A stretch of DNA of 35,691 nt from NCBI GenBank assembly GCA_902551695.1, contig CACDEI010000011.1, positions 1-35,691 on the forward strand, given 5' to 3'. The notes beneath the pieces were generated by a model that was given only the letters and a program-made list of their open reading frames with translations, was not told the origin of the DNA and searched no databases. A program made the position numbers and the translations under genes. Origin of the DNA: an uncultured Pseudomonadota bacterium (GTDB lineage Bacteria; Pseudomonadota; Gammaproteobacteria; Ga0077536). Below, in pieces: positions 24,638 to 33,110 of this stretch; position 1 is the first letter of the stretch, and every line of letters begins with the position of its first letter.

Positions 24638-25753
24638 TTATAGATGATGTTTCGTGGCGATTTCTTCAATTAATTTGTTTTGCAGGTCATTAAATCTATT
24701 GTTTGGTTGCCAACTTTCCATCATCTCTAGACTTGGATCGGTAACTTCAGTTCGTTTTTCTGATAGGCTTTCTATAACTGCATGAACGCAAAAAGGGACA
24801 TGAGCTTCTGAATATCCGCCCTCATGAACTACTACTAGTTTGCCACCACAGTGTTCGCTAGCAGCAGCCTTCATCATGTCGGTCATAGAACGGTAAGACT
24901 CGCTGTGTAGGAGCATTCGTCCTAGCGGATCAAATCCTCCTGCATCATAGCCCGATGCAACCACCAAGAGTTCAGGTTGATAGCGGTTTATTGCTGGCAA
25001 GACTATTTTTCTCATTGCATGAGTGTATGCTTGGTGTCCACCTCCAGGCATTAGAGGGATATTGATATTAAATCCTTTTCCGTCACCTTCACCTAAATCG
25101 TCTAAACCGCTATAGCCGGGAGGGAAACAACCTTCCTGATGCAGCGATATTGTCAACACGTCTGAACGATTATAAAAAATTTCCTGAGTACCATTGCCAT
25201 GGTGTACGTCCCAATCAACTACTGCAATCTTCTTTAGCCCATATTTTTTTCGCGCAACTTCTATGGCTATAGCTACATTTGCAAGAAGGCAAAAACCCAT
25301 CGGGGTTTCTCTTCCGCAGTGATGGCCTGGTGGTCTGGACATCGAATAGGCGTTTTTAAGTCGTCCGCTGAGGACAGAATCGACAGCCTCGATAGCTAGG
25401 CCTGCTGACTTTTTGGCAATTTCATAGCTGCCAGGGCCAAAGGGTGCAAAGGTACCAATTTCACCTCCACCATCTAAAGAAAGCTCTTGGAACTTTTTAA
25501 GGTACTTAGTGGGATGTACAGTCATAAGATTTGCTTCATTTGCACTGGGTGCAGATTGAATAGAAATCCCTTGAGATAATCCTGATACTTCTATTAATGA
25601 GATGGCCCGTCGTTTAGACTCGGGCGATTCAGCAAGACCGGCAGACGGTGGAGGTTGAACCCAAGAACCCACTGGCAAGACCAAGGAAAAGAGGCCTTGA
25701 GTACTGTGCCAAAGGCAAAGCTCATCGTGGAACAACCCAGTTGTTTTTTTCAT
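24638..25753 (-). CDS. Histone deacetylase / acetylpolyamine amidohydrolase family protein
   Basis: A zinc-dependent deacetylase fold of 371 residues. It has the His-His general base pair in RPPGHHCG, zinc ligands Asp and His in VVDWDVHHGNG, a further zinc Asp in SGYDAGGFDPLG, and the transition-state Tyr in HEGGYSEAHV. The presence of that Tyr argues for an active enzyme. Bacterial relatives deacetylate acetylpolyamines or other N-acetyl compounds, or act on amides. It sits between an LLM monooxygenase and an aldehyde dehydrogenase, all on the minus strand. The assignment to polyamines rather than a catabolic intermediate is only a possibility. Confidence 0.92.
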   Translation of the reverse strand: MKKTTGLFHDELCLWHSTQGLFSLVLPVGSWVQPPPSAGLAESPESKRRAISLIEVSGLSQGISIQSAPSANEANLMTVHPTKYLKKFQELSLDGGGEIGTFAPFGPGSYEIAKKSAGLAIEAVDSVLSGRLKNAYSMSRPPGHHCGRETPMGFCLLANVAIAIEVARKKYGLKKIAVVDWDVHHGNGTQEIFYNRSDVLTISLHQEGCFPPGYSGLDDLGEGDGKGFNINIPLMPGGGHQAYTHAMRKIVLPAINRYQPELLVVASGYDAGGFDPLGRMLLHSESYRSMTDMMKAAASEHCGGKLVVVHEGGYSEAHVPFCVHAVIESLSEKRTEVTDPSLEMMESWQPNNRFNDLQNKLIEEIATKHHL

Positions 25754-25855
25754 TTATCTCTTAAGTTCGATGGTACGATATGCCGCCCAGGGGAACTGCC
25801 ATGCGCATTAGTTATAGCCTTTGTTCTTTTTCAGTTACCAAACTACTCGTTTATC

Positions 25856-26935
25856 CTAGGCGGCGGTTTCGACGCCCCAGCTTTTAACTTCTGGAAGTAC
25901 TTCTTTTCCAAATAGGCGCATACTCTTTTCTACTTCGTCGTGAGGCATACCGGCGTAGCTCATCATTACCGACCACTCAAAGTCACCCACCACTTCCCGA
26001 CGTTTTTCAAGCTTATCCAGAATCTGTTGAGGTGTACCATACGCTTGAACGTTGACATAATCTTCCAGCGACTGTTCCTTACCAGCGGCTTTCAGTATAT
26101 CTACAGCTCCAGCATAAGCCTCATAGCCCTTCATATCGCGATGATAGTCCTCTAAAAACTCGTAGTGTTCTAATACACTCAGATAATAGGAAGAAATGTA
26201 CTTCCTGGCCATCTCTTCTGCTTTGCCAGCATCGTTATTGCAGTAAGTTACATCGATAACAACCGGTGGTGGAGCAGGCCGATTATGCGCCTTCACAAAC
26301 TCGGAACGATAGGTCTCAATTCCGGGCATGTGTTTTTCTATATCAAATTGTAAGAATGTCATCATATTAGCACCAAGATTCGCCACCACTGGTACCGTAT
26401 CTGGCGACATAGCCACACCATAGAAGCGATCTTTAAAACTGCGACTCGGTCTCGGCCTTATCTCTGTGCGCTTCTGTGGGTAAAAAGGACCGTCACCTTC
26501 TATAAAACCTGTCTCTAGTGCTTGCATGATCATCGGTGCAGCTTCGTCAAACCGAGGTCGCGCCTCTTCCATATCTATTCCGAACGCCTCATATTCTTGT
26601 CGTGCTAAACCACGACCAATACCAAAAACCAAACGCCCATCGCATAGGGCATCCAGCATACACAGCTTCTCAGCAACACGGATAGGCTCATTCCACGGTA
26701 AAATTACGGCACCTGTACCTAATTTTATACGGGACGTACGGGCAGCTAGCCAAGTTAAAGTTTGCAAATTGTCAGGAACAATAGAATAGTCATCAAAATG
26801 GTGTTCTGCAGACCAACAAATATCGAATCCACACTCTTCGGTTAATTCCGCGAGAGCCATCTCTTTCTTAACAAAATCGGCATCAGACATCCCTTTGTGA
26901 ACATTTTGATTCACTATCAAATAACCTGCTTGCAT
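25856..26935 (-). CDS. LLM-class flavin-dependent oxidoreductase (luciferase-like)
   Basis: A 359-residue luciferase-fold monooxygenase distinct from the one at 12361. It opens MQAGYLIVNQNVHKGMSDADF and includes WSAEHHFDDYSIVPDNLQTLTWLAART, RIKLGTGAVILPWNEPIRVAEKLCMLD and GRLVFGIGRGLARQEYEAFG, which are the usual FMN-binding strands and signature region. It needs reduced flavin from a separate reductase not seen here. A very strong Shine-Dalgarno (AGGAGG, five bases before ATG) suggests high expression. Substrate unknown; it is upstream of the HDAC-like gene with a 102-base gap. Confidence 0.92.
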   Translation of the reverse strand: MQAGYLIVNQNVHKGMSDADFVKKEMALAELTEECGFDICWSAEHHFDDYSIVPDNLQTLTWLAARTSRIKLGTGAVILPWNEPIRVAEKLCMLDALCDGRLVFGIGRGLARQEYEAFGIDMEEARPRFDEAAPMIMQALETGFIEGDGPFYPQKRTEIRPRPSRSFKDRFYGVAMSPDTVPVVANLGANMMTFLQFDIEKHMPGIETYRSEFVKAHNRPAPPPVVIDVTYCNNDAGKAEEMARKYISSYYLSVLEHYEFLEDYHRDMKGYEAYAGAVDILKAAGKEQSLEDYVNVQAYGTPQQILDKLEKRREVVGDFEWSVMMSYAGMPHDEVEKSMRLFGKEVLPEVKSWGVETAA

Positions 26936-26962
26936 TATCGCCTCCTGATTTTTATGGCAAAC

Positions 26963-26974
26963 GTTTAATTAAAC
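26963..26974. promoter_or_regulatory. 12-base palindrome upstream of the LLM gene
   Basis: GTTTAATTAAAC is a perfect palindrome located 28 bases upstream of the LLM start on the minus strand. After one mismatched pair the symmetry continues two further bases each side (AA/TT). Its placement suits an operator for a dimeric repressor. Confidence 0.45.
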
Positions 26975-27026
26975 ATTAGCGCAAAACACTCCCTCGGTCG
27001 AGAAGAAATGTTTAGAGCGATTAATA

Positions 27027-28004
27027 TTAACTATAGCCTTGTCCAAAAGTGCCTTTAGCGCCGCTACCGCTTCTTGGGTCGTTAGCCAAGCTCTCACAGG
27101 TAACTTCTTTGAGAACGTTTAGATAACCTACAGTTTTCTTTAAGTTTTCCTTGTAGCCATTCTCACAGAGAAATTTATTCAATTGAGGTAGCCTGTAACA
27201 GGGCACCCACATCAAAAGGTGATGTTCTAAATGATAATGGACCCAATAGGGCGCTATAAATATTTTTTCCAAGATATTCGCTTTGACCGAGCGAGCTACT
27301 TGAAAAGAGTTATCTCCTTCGACTGCAGCGTGTTCAGCAATATTTCTGACTCTCAGAACGAGTTGATACCAGGTTAGGAGAGGAATTAACCAACAGACAA
27401 AAAATAACCACCAAGGACCCAATAGGAGCATGAGAAAGAAAATCATCATATTGCAAAGCAGAGAGCGCCCCATTTTTTTCCAGAAATGATCCATGCAATC
27501 TATTTTTGTGCCGAATGTCCGTGTAATAGAATCTTTTAATTGATAAGTTCGTTGAGCGATACCTGATTTGCCAGATATGTCTCGCATTAGTTTCCTCTTG
27601 AGGCTTGCCCTCGGGATAGGGTAATGGCCCGTTAGGACTAAATCAGGGTCTTTTTGAGTCAAAACGTGCCTGTGATGTTTCAAATGGTAGGGTCTATAGG
27701 TTGTTAAGTCAGCAAACATGGGCATTCCACAAAGCCACTGACCAAAAAAGTGATTGAGTTTTGAGGACTTAAATAGAATTCCATGCGCTGCGTCATGCAT
27801 CAGAATCAATAATCCAAGCTGCCGAGATCCTATCAACATGCCTGCGAGTAGCAAAGTGAAGATATTCGGAAAAAGAGCGGCCACCCAAGTGCAGATAAAA
27901 ATGGTTCCCCAAGCGTGAAGTATTAATCCGATCCCTATGATATCGGAGCGTTTTCTTAAGAGCTCTTTTTGAGGGCCTGAAATAAGTCCATCCAAATCAG
28001 TCAT
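27027..28004 (-). CDS. Membrane fatty acid desaturase family protein
   Basis: A di-iron membrane enzyme of 325 residues from the ATG at 28004; an upstream TTG at 28034 is less likely. The three histidine boxes are present: HDAAH, then HLKHHRH, and a C-terminal HYHLEHH. Hydrophobic segments flank them (IIGIGLILHAWGTIFICTW, IFTLLLAGMLIGSR, MMIFFLMLLLGPWWLFFVCW). The family includes acyl-lipid desaturases, hydroxylases and carotenoid or alkane-related enzymes. A need for cytochrome b5, rubredoxin or ferredoxin partners is expected and none is in the window. First gene of the minus-strand array, transcribed divergently from the NTF2-like gene at 28275. Confidence 0.92.
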   Translation of the reverse strand: MTDLDGLISGPQKELLRKRSDIIGIGLILHAWGTIFICTWVAALFPNIFTLLLAGMLIGSRQLGLLILMHDAAHGILFKSSKLNHFFGQWLCGMPMFADLTTYRPYHLKHHRHVLTQKDPDLVLTGHYPIPRASLKRKLMRDISGKSGIAQRTYQLKDSITRTFGTKIDCMDHFWKKMGRSLLCNMMIFFLMLLLGPWWLFFVCWLIPLLTWYQLVLRVRNIAEHAAVEGDNSFQVARSVKANILEKIFIAPYWVHYHLEHHLLMWVPCYRLPQLNKFLCENGYKENLKKTVGYLNVLKEVTCESLANDPRSGSGAKGTFGQGYS

Positions 28005-28274
28005 TATTAAATCCAAACTGTTGTGATTTTTCAAATATCTTACATGATGCCAATTTTTAAGAGTTTAATCGCCTTTATCAAGTTCCCGTGACTCTAAAGA
28101 TTTCGAAAATATTCAAGTAAATGGAGTATGGTAAAGCTAGGCAGTGTTTTTTTGTAATAGCCCTGCTAATGTGGCTATTTTTGCCTTCGCGGTTGATTCA
28201 TCTTATTATTTTTTAAACCGTTTGGGAATTTGAATTTCCCTATCCAACCTTTGAATTAAATTGAGGCGTCCTAA
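28005..28274. promoter_or_regulatory. Divergent region upstream of desaturase and NTF2-like genes
   Basis: It holds a terminator-like hairpin on the plus strand, AATAGCC (28156-28162) with GGCTATT (28173-28179) and a run of T at 28178-28182, and a near-perfect 17-base dyad GGGAATTTGAATTTCCC at 28224-28240, 34 bases before the NTF2-like ATG. The hairpin could end a short leader transcript or act as an attenuator. No gene is visible. Confidence 0.45.
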
Positions 28275-28769
28275 ATGAGTGAACAGCAGTCTAGCCAAGA
28301 GATAAATGATATCTACAATTTATACGCGAGAGCAATTGATGAAAAGCGTTATGGACTATTGGACATGATTTTTTCAGAAGAAGCTGAATTACACTATATC
28401 GTTGGAGGGGAAGAATTTAAATGTAAAGGGGCAGAATCGGCAAGCTATTTTAAAGCATTCCTTGATCTGTGCTTTTGGACAAATCATCTTATTGGCGGGG
28501 CCTCCGTGGAAGTACAGGGCAGCAATGCGTTTTCTACAGCTAGAGTTCAGGCGGTTCATCAGCAGATTCGAGAGGATGGAAGTGTCTCAAGATGGTCAAT
28601 CCGAGGTTCTTATCATGACCACCTCGAATCAATTGATGGTAAGTGGATTATTATAAACCGTTATTGTCATACACCTGATGAAGAGGGCGCGTTCCTCTCT
28701 GAAGGGGTAAAGAGATTTCCGGAATTAGGTTGGACTACTAAAGAAAAAATTTCATTTTCGAAGCTTTAA
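28275..28769 (+). CDS. NTF2/SnoaL-like protein, cytosolic
   Basis: A 164-residue protein with the SnoaL-type pattern: N-terminal helix IYNLYARAIDEKRYGLLDMIFSE, strands with ELHYIVGGEEFKCKGAE, a CFWTNHLIGG segment and C-terminal strands SIRGSYHDHLES and WIIINRYCHTPDE. Catalytic Asp and His typical of scytalone-dehydratase and ketosteroid-isomerase-like members could be Asp17 and His95-type residues, but I cannot place them surely. No signal peptide, unlike the NTF2-like protein at 7704. Shine-Dalgarno GAGG is about eight bases upstream of the ATG. Confidence 0.82.
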   Translation: MSEQQSSQEINDIYNLYARAIDEKRYGLLDMIFSEEAELHYIVGGEEFKCKGAESASYFKAFLDLCFWTNHLIGGASVEVQGSNAFSTARVQAVHQQIREDGSVSRWSIRGSYHDHLESIDGKWIIINRYCHTPDEEGAFLSEGVKRFPELGWTTKEKISFSKL

Positions 28770-28972
28770 TATTCATAGCTTCTCCTGAATTTTAAGTAAG
28801 AGGTTGCCTCTTGATTCACTTAATAGTTGTGGTGGCCGGTTTAAAATCTTAACTTAATTAGATCAGACGCAGGATTATTTGATTTAATATTTGATGAGTT
28901 GGATAATCAAGAAAAGATAGAGATGTAACTTTCTATCTGTAATGCTAATTATAATACTAAAGGAGCGAGAAT

Positions 28973-29131
28973 ATGGCAGTTGATGCAGTAGGAGGAGGGT
29001 TTCATGCTGCGCCAGTGAAGAAGGCGAACGTGGAGAATCAGAAGGCAGAATTGGCGCCAAAGGTTGGTGATGGCGGGGATGCGAAACCACAAAAATCTTC
29101 GCCAAAAGGGGCAGTGGATATTAAGGTCTAG
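28973..29131 (+). CDS. Small 52-residue protein, Gly/Ala/Lys/Pro rich
   Basis: The open frame starts ATG at 28973 behind AAAGGAGCGAGAAT (AGGAG, seven bases before the ATG) and ends TAG at 29131. The product begins MAVDAVGGGFHAAPVKKAN and ends KGAVDIKV: low-complexity, charged, no hydrophobic segment or cysteine, likely disordered. GC content is visibly higher than in flanking DNA, and third positions are G-rich, which supports coding. The last 11 bases overlap the end of the convergent molybdopterin oxidoreductase gene. I do not recognise the family. It is too short for usual gene callers' cut-offs. Confidence 0.68.
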   Translation: MAVDAVGGGFHAAPVKKANVENQKAELAPKVGDGGDAKPQKSSPKGAVDIKV

Positions 29132-31172
29132 TGCGTGGTGAATTTGGTTTAATACAGTTAGTTCTGATTTGCACTAAGGTTGAGTGGACGCTTGAGCTAT
29201 CTCCCATGTCGGCAGGCCGTGCTTGGTGAAGAAAATTCACATTCTGCAGTGTAGACTCCAAGCTTGGCCACCTCCCTTTATAAGATACTATGGTTCGAGG
29301 GAGAATTGTGTCATCTAAGGCTACCTCTAACTCCAACGAGCCTACGTCATTGTAAAGCTCCACTATGTCTCCCTCCGAAATGCTCAAGCTTGCCGCATCC
29401 AATGTGTTCATGTACACCTTAGCGGAGCCAGTCTTTTTTACTATTGAGGTCTCGTTAGAGTAGGAATCGTTCATTCTCCAAAACGAAGCCGGTGTTAAGA
29501 GTCTCCAGTGATCCTTTTGTATAGGAGGATCAAACGTTGGAAGAGGAGTCCTCGGTAGTCCAATTGATTCGGCTTTCTGCGACACGATCTCTATTTTTCC
29601 GCTAGCTGTTTGAAATTCTCGAGATTCATAAGGAATAATCGTTTTATTCTCTAGGTATATAAATCCTTTTTGTTTTAGGTCATTGAAGTTAATGTCTAAT
29701 TTCATCTGCCGTAGCATATTGTCTATAAGGCTTTGGTCTGATTCATACAGACTAGCTTTCTTTATTCCCATTTCTTTTGCCAGTCGGCGGAAAATTTCAG
29801 CGTTCGGTAAAGAGTGTCCCATCGGTTCTGATACTTTACTTTGAGCACCTATATAGTAGTTGAAGTAGCTAAAGGTGATATCGTCAAATTCAAGAAAACT
29901 AGCAGCCGGTAAGATGATATCTGCAAATTTAGCTGTATCGGTCATGAAGAGATCGCAGACTACTGTAAATAGATCCTCTCTTTTCAAATTTTGACGTAAC
30001 ATGGATTGCTCAGGTGCTGAGGCTAGTGGATTTGTATTCCAAGAGAAAAAAACCTTGAATTTTTCTGGATCACCCAACTCATTAGCCAATTCCATATGGC
30101 TTATGGTGAGACCTTTTTGTGAATTTTCCTCGACACCTTTCAGCCAATCAAAGTCCAAACCAGCAACTGCAGGAGTAATGTTCAGGTAGTAAAATCCAGT
30201 CCCTGGTTTACCTATATTGCCGGTCAATGCCGGTAAGAGTCCTACAGCTCGCATTATATTGCCGCCTCGTCTCTGACGTTGAAGTCCTTGTCCACACCAA
30301 AGTAAAGATGGGCCGTCACCATAGATGCTGGCAGTTTCTTGAATTATATCAGCAGGCACTCCCGTTATTTTTTCCCCCCACTCTGGGGTAGAGATTTGAA
30401 TTTGTTCCTCAATCTCTTCATAACCGATGGTACATTTTTCAATAAATGGTTTATCCAGTTTGCCGGCGGAATACAAGCAATTCAGAATGGAAAATGCCAG
30501 AGCCGCATCACTTCCCGGATTAGGTTGTAAATGCAAATCAGCACTCTTGGCCGTCAAGGTTTTCACTGGATCGACCACTATAACTTTGCCGGAAAAAGTT
30601 CTTAGCCAATTCTCTTGTATATGAGGCGCGGAGTGAGAAGGGTTTGCTCCCCAAACAATGATTGAGTTTGATTGTTTTATGGTTCTAGGATCGAATCCAA
30701 ATATCGAGTTCCCGAACAAGAGCTCCCAAGCTACATGTCCTGCTGCATTGCAGATTGTGTCGGGTTCTACTTCTGTAGCTCCTAGGTGATTGAAAAATCT
30801 ATTCGGAAAAGCGTATCCCATCAAAGATAAGGTTCCTGAGTAGTGAGTATGCAGAATTGAGCGAGGGTCGGAGTCTGCGATCGTTTTCTGCATTTTCTTC
30901 GCGATTTCAGCTAAGGCTTCTTCCCAAGAAATTGGCAAGAAGCTTCCAGTGCCTTTCAAGCCTACCCTCTTCATCGGGTGCAACAGTCGCTTCGTGGGGT
31001 CTTGCCAAACCCCATTGTATGCTAGGGCGCACTTAGAACAAAGTTTGCCCTTGGCTATCGGATGATCAGGATCTCCTACAATCCGATGTCTGCCGTTGCT
31101 GCGTTTTTCAACGAGTATTCCACATCCATCGTAGCAATCTCTGGGGCAATTTGTCTTTATTGTTGATATCAT
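29121..31172 (-). CDS. Molybdopterin-dependent oxidoreductase with N-terminal 4Fe-4S site
   Basis: A 683-residue enzyme of the DMSO-reductase superfamily binding a bis-molybdopterin cofactor. Cys9, Cys13, Cys17 and Cys45 (NCPRDCYDGC and KGKLCSKC) form the iron-sulphur site. Cys141 in PDTICNAAGH is the likely molybdenum ligand, as in formate dehydrogenase and thiosulphate/polysulphide reductase types. Other marks are IIVWGANPSHSAPH, LLWCGQGLQRQRRGGN, FSWNTNPLASAPEQ, VVCDLFMTDTAKFADIILPAASFLE and the C-terminal dinucleotide-binding domain. No Tat signal or partner subunits are visible, so it is probably cytosolic and single-subunit. GGAG five bases before the ATG supports the start. Electron acceptor and substrate are unknown. 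Confidence 0.92.
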   Translation of the reverse strand: MISTIKTNCPRDCYDGCGILVEKRSNGRHRIVGDPDHPIAKGKLCSKCALAYNGVWQDPTKRLLHPMKRVGLKGTGSFLPISWEEALAEIAKKMQKTIADSDPRSILHTHYSGTLSLMGYAFPNRFFNHLGATEVEPDTICNAAGHVAWELLFGNSIFGFDPRTIKQSNSIIVWGANPSHSAPHIQENWLRTFSGKVIVVDPVKTLTAKSADLHLQPNPGSDAALAFSILNCLYSAGKLDKPFIEKCTIGYEEIEEQIQISTPEWGEKITGVPADIIQETASIYGDGPSLLWCGQGLQRQRRGGNIMRAVGLLPALTGNIGKPGTGFYYLNITPAVAGLDFDWLKGVEENSQKGLTISHMELANELGDPEKFKVFFSWNTNPLASAPEQSMLRQNLKREDLFTVVCDLFMTDTAKFADIILPAASFLEFDDITFSYFNYYIGAQSKVSEPMGHSLPNAEIFRRLAKEMGIKKASLYESDQSLIDNMLRQMKLDINFNDLKQKGFIYLENKTIIPYESREFQTASGKIEIVSQKAESIGLPRTPLPTFDPPIQKDHWRLLTPASFWRMNDSYSNETSIVKKTGSAKVYMNTLDAASLSISEGDIVELYNDVGSLELEVALDDTILPRTIVSYKGRWPSLESTLQNVNFLHQARPADMGDSSSVHSTLVQIRTNCIKPNSPRTRP

Positions 31173-31390
31173 TTTTGCTCCATTCTTCTCAATTTTACTA
31201 AAAAAGATTTGTAAACAATACGGCCTAGAAAAAATAACTATATATGCAGAGGTTTTTAGCCTGTCCTGCTTTTTTAATTATCTCTTTAGCGACTCTTCTT
31301 GATAACCAGTTGAAACACAGTCGGGAAGGATTGGTATTCAAAGAAGTAAGCCCTATAGAGCGATTTGTTAGTGCTTTAGGCAAATTCTTG
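31173..31390. other. Spacer upstream of the molybdopterin oxidoreductase
   Basis: The 218 bases between the broken nitronate monooxygenase and the oxidoreductase start are AT-rich and should contain the oxidoreductase promoter. I see no gene or strong dyad. Confidence 0.3.
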
Positions 31391-32429
31391 TTAGTTGATT
31401 CCGTGCTTCATTTCCAGACTTAATTCGTTTAACAAATCCGAAACGCTTAACGCGCGTGCTCGCGCAAATTCTTTGCCAGCCCAAAGGCTCAAATACTCTC
31501 CGTTTTTGTTCGCATTCGCGATTGTCCTTAATTTACTGGTTAACGTATTTTGAATGGGAAAAGGCAAAATATGTTTATCCTTCATACGGATGGTAAACTC
31601 GTTTTGTATGGACCTGGCCCATCTGCCAGAGAAGCCTCTTGTAAATTCAGTAGGACGTTTTTTTTCTCTATAATATATTTTTTGTAAGTCGTGCTTGTTC
31701 CTGCTTCGTGACAGCATAGAAATGCGGTTCCCATCTGAACGCCTGCAGCGCCAGATTTAAGATATTTTCGAATATCATAGCCATCCATGATCCCACCTGC
31801 AGAAATTATTGGTAAGCTGAACCTTTGTTTAAGCAGTCCCAGAAGTTTCAGACTGGTCATTTTTTTGTCTCAAAATCTGCATCTTGAAAGTAACCTAGGT
31901 GTCCGCCTGCCTCGGCACCTTGAGCGATGAGGAAGTCTATTCCCCCGCGAAAAGCGAGCTCGGCGTTTCTTATGTTCGTGACAGTAACGCCTACAGTGAT
32001 GCCGAGGGATTTCGCTTGAGTAATAATTTGCTCGTCCGGAACTCCGAAGTGGAAGGTAAGCACTTCGGGTTTCTCCCTCCAGATGGTTTCTAATTGAGCT
32101 TCAAGCGAAGGGTTATAAGGAGGTTTAATAGGGGTGTTTTCTCTGTCGAAGTTGATAGGCAGATCTTGTAAAGACCTGACCGCTTTTTGGAATTCTATAT
32201 CTTCATATTTATTAATTTCTGGAAAAATGAAAAAGTTAGCATTTATGGGATTTTTGGTAATTTTACGCACTTTTTGCAACTGTTTTTTTGTTTCAGTGGC
32301 CGAACTGTAGGCAAATCCAAAACTCCCTATACCGCCAGCTTCTGATACTGCTCCTACTAAACTGGCTGTAGTTATTCCTCCTGCCATGGGAGCTTGGATG
32401 ATTGGTAGAGGGTTGCTGAAACCTAGCAT
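31391..32429 (-). pseudogene. Nitronate monooxygenase, interrupted by two frameshifts
   Basis: FMN-dependent oxidation of alkyl nitronates is the family reaction. Three frames together make one normal protein of about 345 residues. Part 1 (from ATG 32429) has IIQAPMAGG and ends GAEAGGHLGYFQDADFETKK at stop 31857. Part 2 begins MTSLKLLGLL at 31860 and has the phosphate-binding LPIISAGGIMDG and GAAGVQMGTAFLC. Part 3 resumes KRPTEFTRGFSGRWAR and runs to 31391. Each break is at an A-run on the coding strand (seven A at 31860-31866, eight A near 31660), and each is repaired by a -1 shift. Possible explanations are homopolymer base-call errors, a true pseudogene, or slippage (see findings). At the first break, the ATGA overlap could also allow re-initiation. 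Confidence 0.85.
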
Positions 32430-32444
32430 CCCCAATATATAACC

Positions 32445-32481
32445 ATTTCTCCACGCTTAGTCTATGGTCTTTTGGAGAAAT
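32445..32481. promoter_or_regulatory. Nine-base inverted repeat upstream of the nitronate monooxygenase
   Basis: ATTTCTCCA (32445-32453) and TGGAGAAAT (32473-32481) are perfect arms with a 19-base spacer, 16 bases upstream of the start on the minus strand, in the 236-base divergent gap shared with the lipoprotein gene. Operator or leader hairpin; no gene is visible in the gap. Confidence 0.45.
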
Positions 32482-32665
32482 AAATGTTAAATGAAATTGG
32501 ATCTCGATTAAAAAATCAATTGAAAATGATAAGTTGAGACCCATCATCGACTTAACGACGTATCTCTGCTTGGTCCTAAAATTTTAATCCTTCTGGGATC
32601 GATGCATCTTAGAGATTTGGCGGTGCTAATTTAGGTTGAAGTGAGAAAGTTAAGGAGAACATTTT

Positions 32666-33016
32666 GTGAAGTCATTTCACTTTTTTATTTTGCTTGTCCT
32701 GAGTGGCTGCGAGGCTGGTTCCGGTAAGACGGTTATCATGAAATGCCCCGTACCAGGTGCTGTTGAAAAAATCCAAATTGTCAAAATAGAGGATGACAGT
32801 CTCTACATTAGGCAAGGCAGTTGGAAACCTCATCCCGGTACTTACCGCGATCGCGTTTGGGTGTCTGAATTTTCTACGCAGAGATGGAGAAGAACAGCCA
32901 TCTGGGATTTTGCATTCCACACATACACTGTACAATATAGGCCTACTGAGGGGGCAAATTTGACCCCTAGCCAAGCCAGTGTCAACGGCACATATCAGTG
33001 TAAAAAAATCTCCTAG
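32666..33016 (+). CDS. Small lipoprotein of unknown function
   Basis: A 116-residue protein with a lipoprotein signal: MKSFHFFILLVLSGC, lipobox LSGC with the modified cysteine at residue 15, and no Asp at the +2 position, which suggests outer-membrane sorting. The mature part is beta-rich, with two further cysteines (near residues 27 and 112, in VIMKCP and TYQCKK) that may form a disulphide. Start is GTG at 32666 behind AAGGAG, eight bases upstream. I recognise no family. Confidence 0.75.
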   Translation: MKSFHFFILLVLSGCEAGSGKTVIMKCPVPGAVEKIQIVKIEDDSLYIRQGSWKPHPGTYRDRVWVSEFSTQRWRRTAIWDFAFHTYTVQYRPTEGANLTPSQASVNGTYQCKKIS

Positions 33017-33110
33017 CAATTACTTTAAAGTCACAGATGACTCGATGCCTGTACTCAGTACAGTGAATAGTGATACCAAGATAAATCTTGAAGTTTAGGA
33101 ACAGTGATAC

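Noticed and set aside
28884-29105. A 73-codon minus-strand frame
   Set aside because: It is antisense to the 52-codon plus-strand gene that has a strong Shine-Dalgarno; the minus reading is Ser/Leu/His-rich and unlike a real protein.
32293-32547. An 84-codon minus-strand frame over the nitronate monooxygenase start
   Set aside because: It is an out-of-frame shadow of the conserved IIQAPMAGG region of the real gene.
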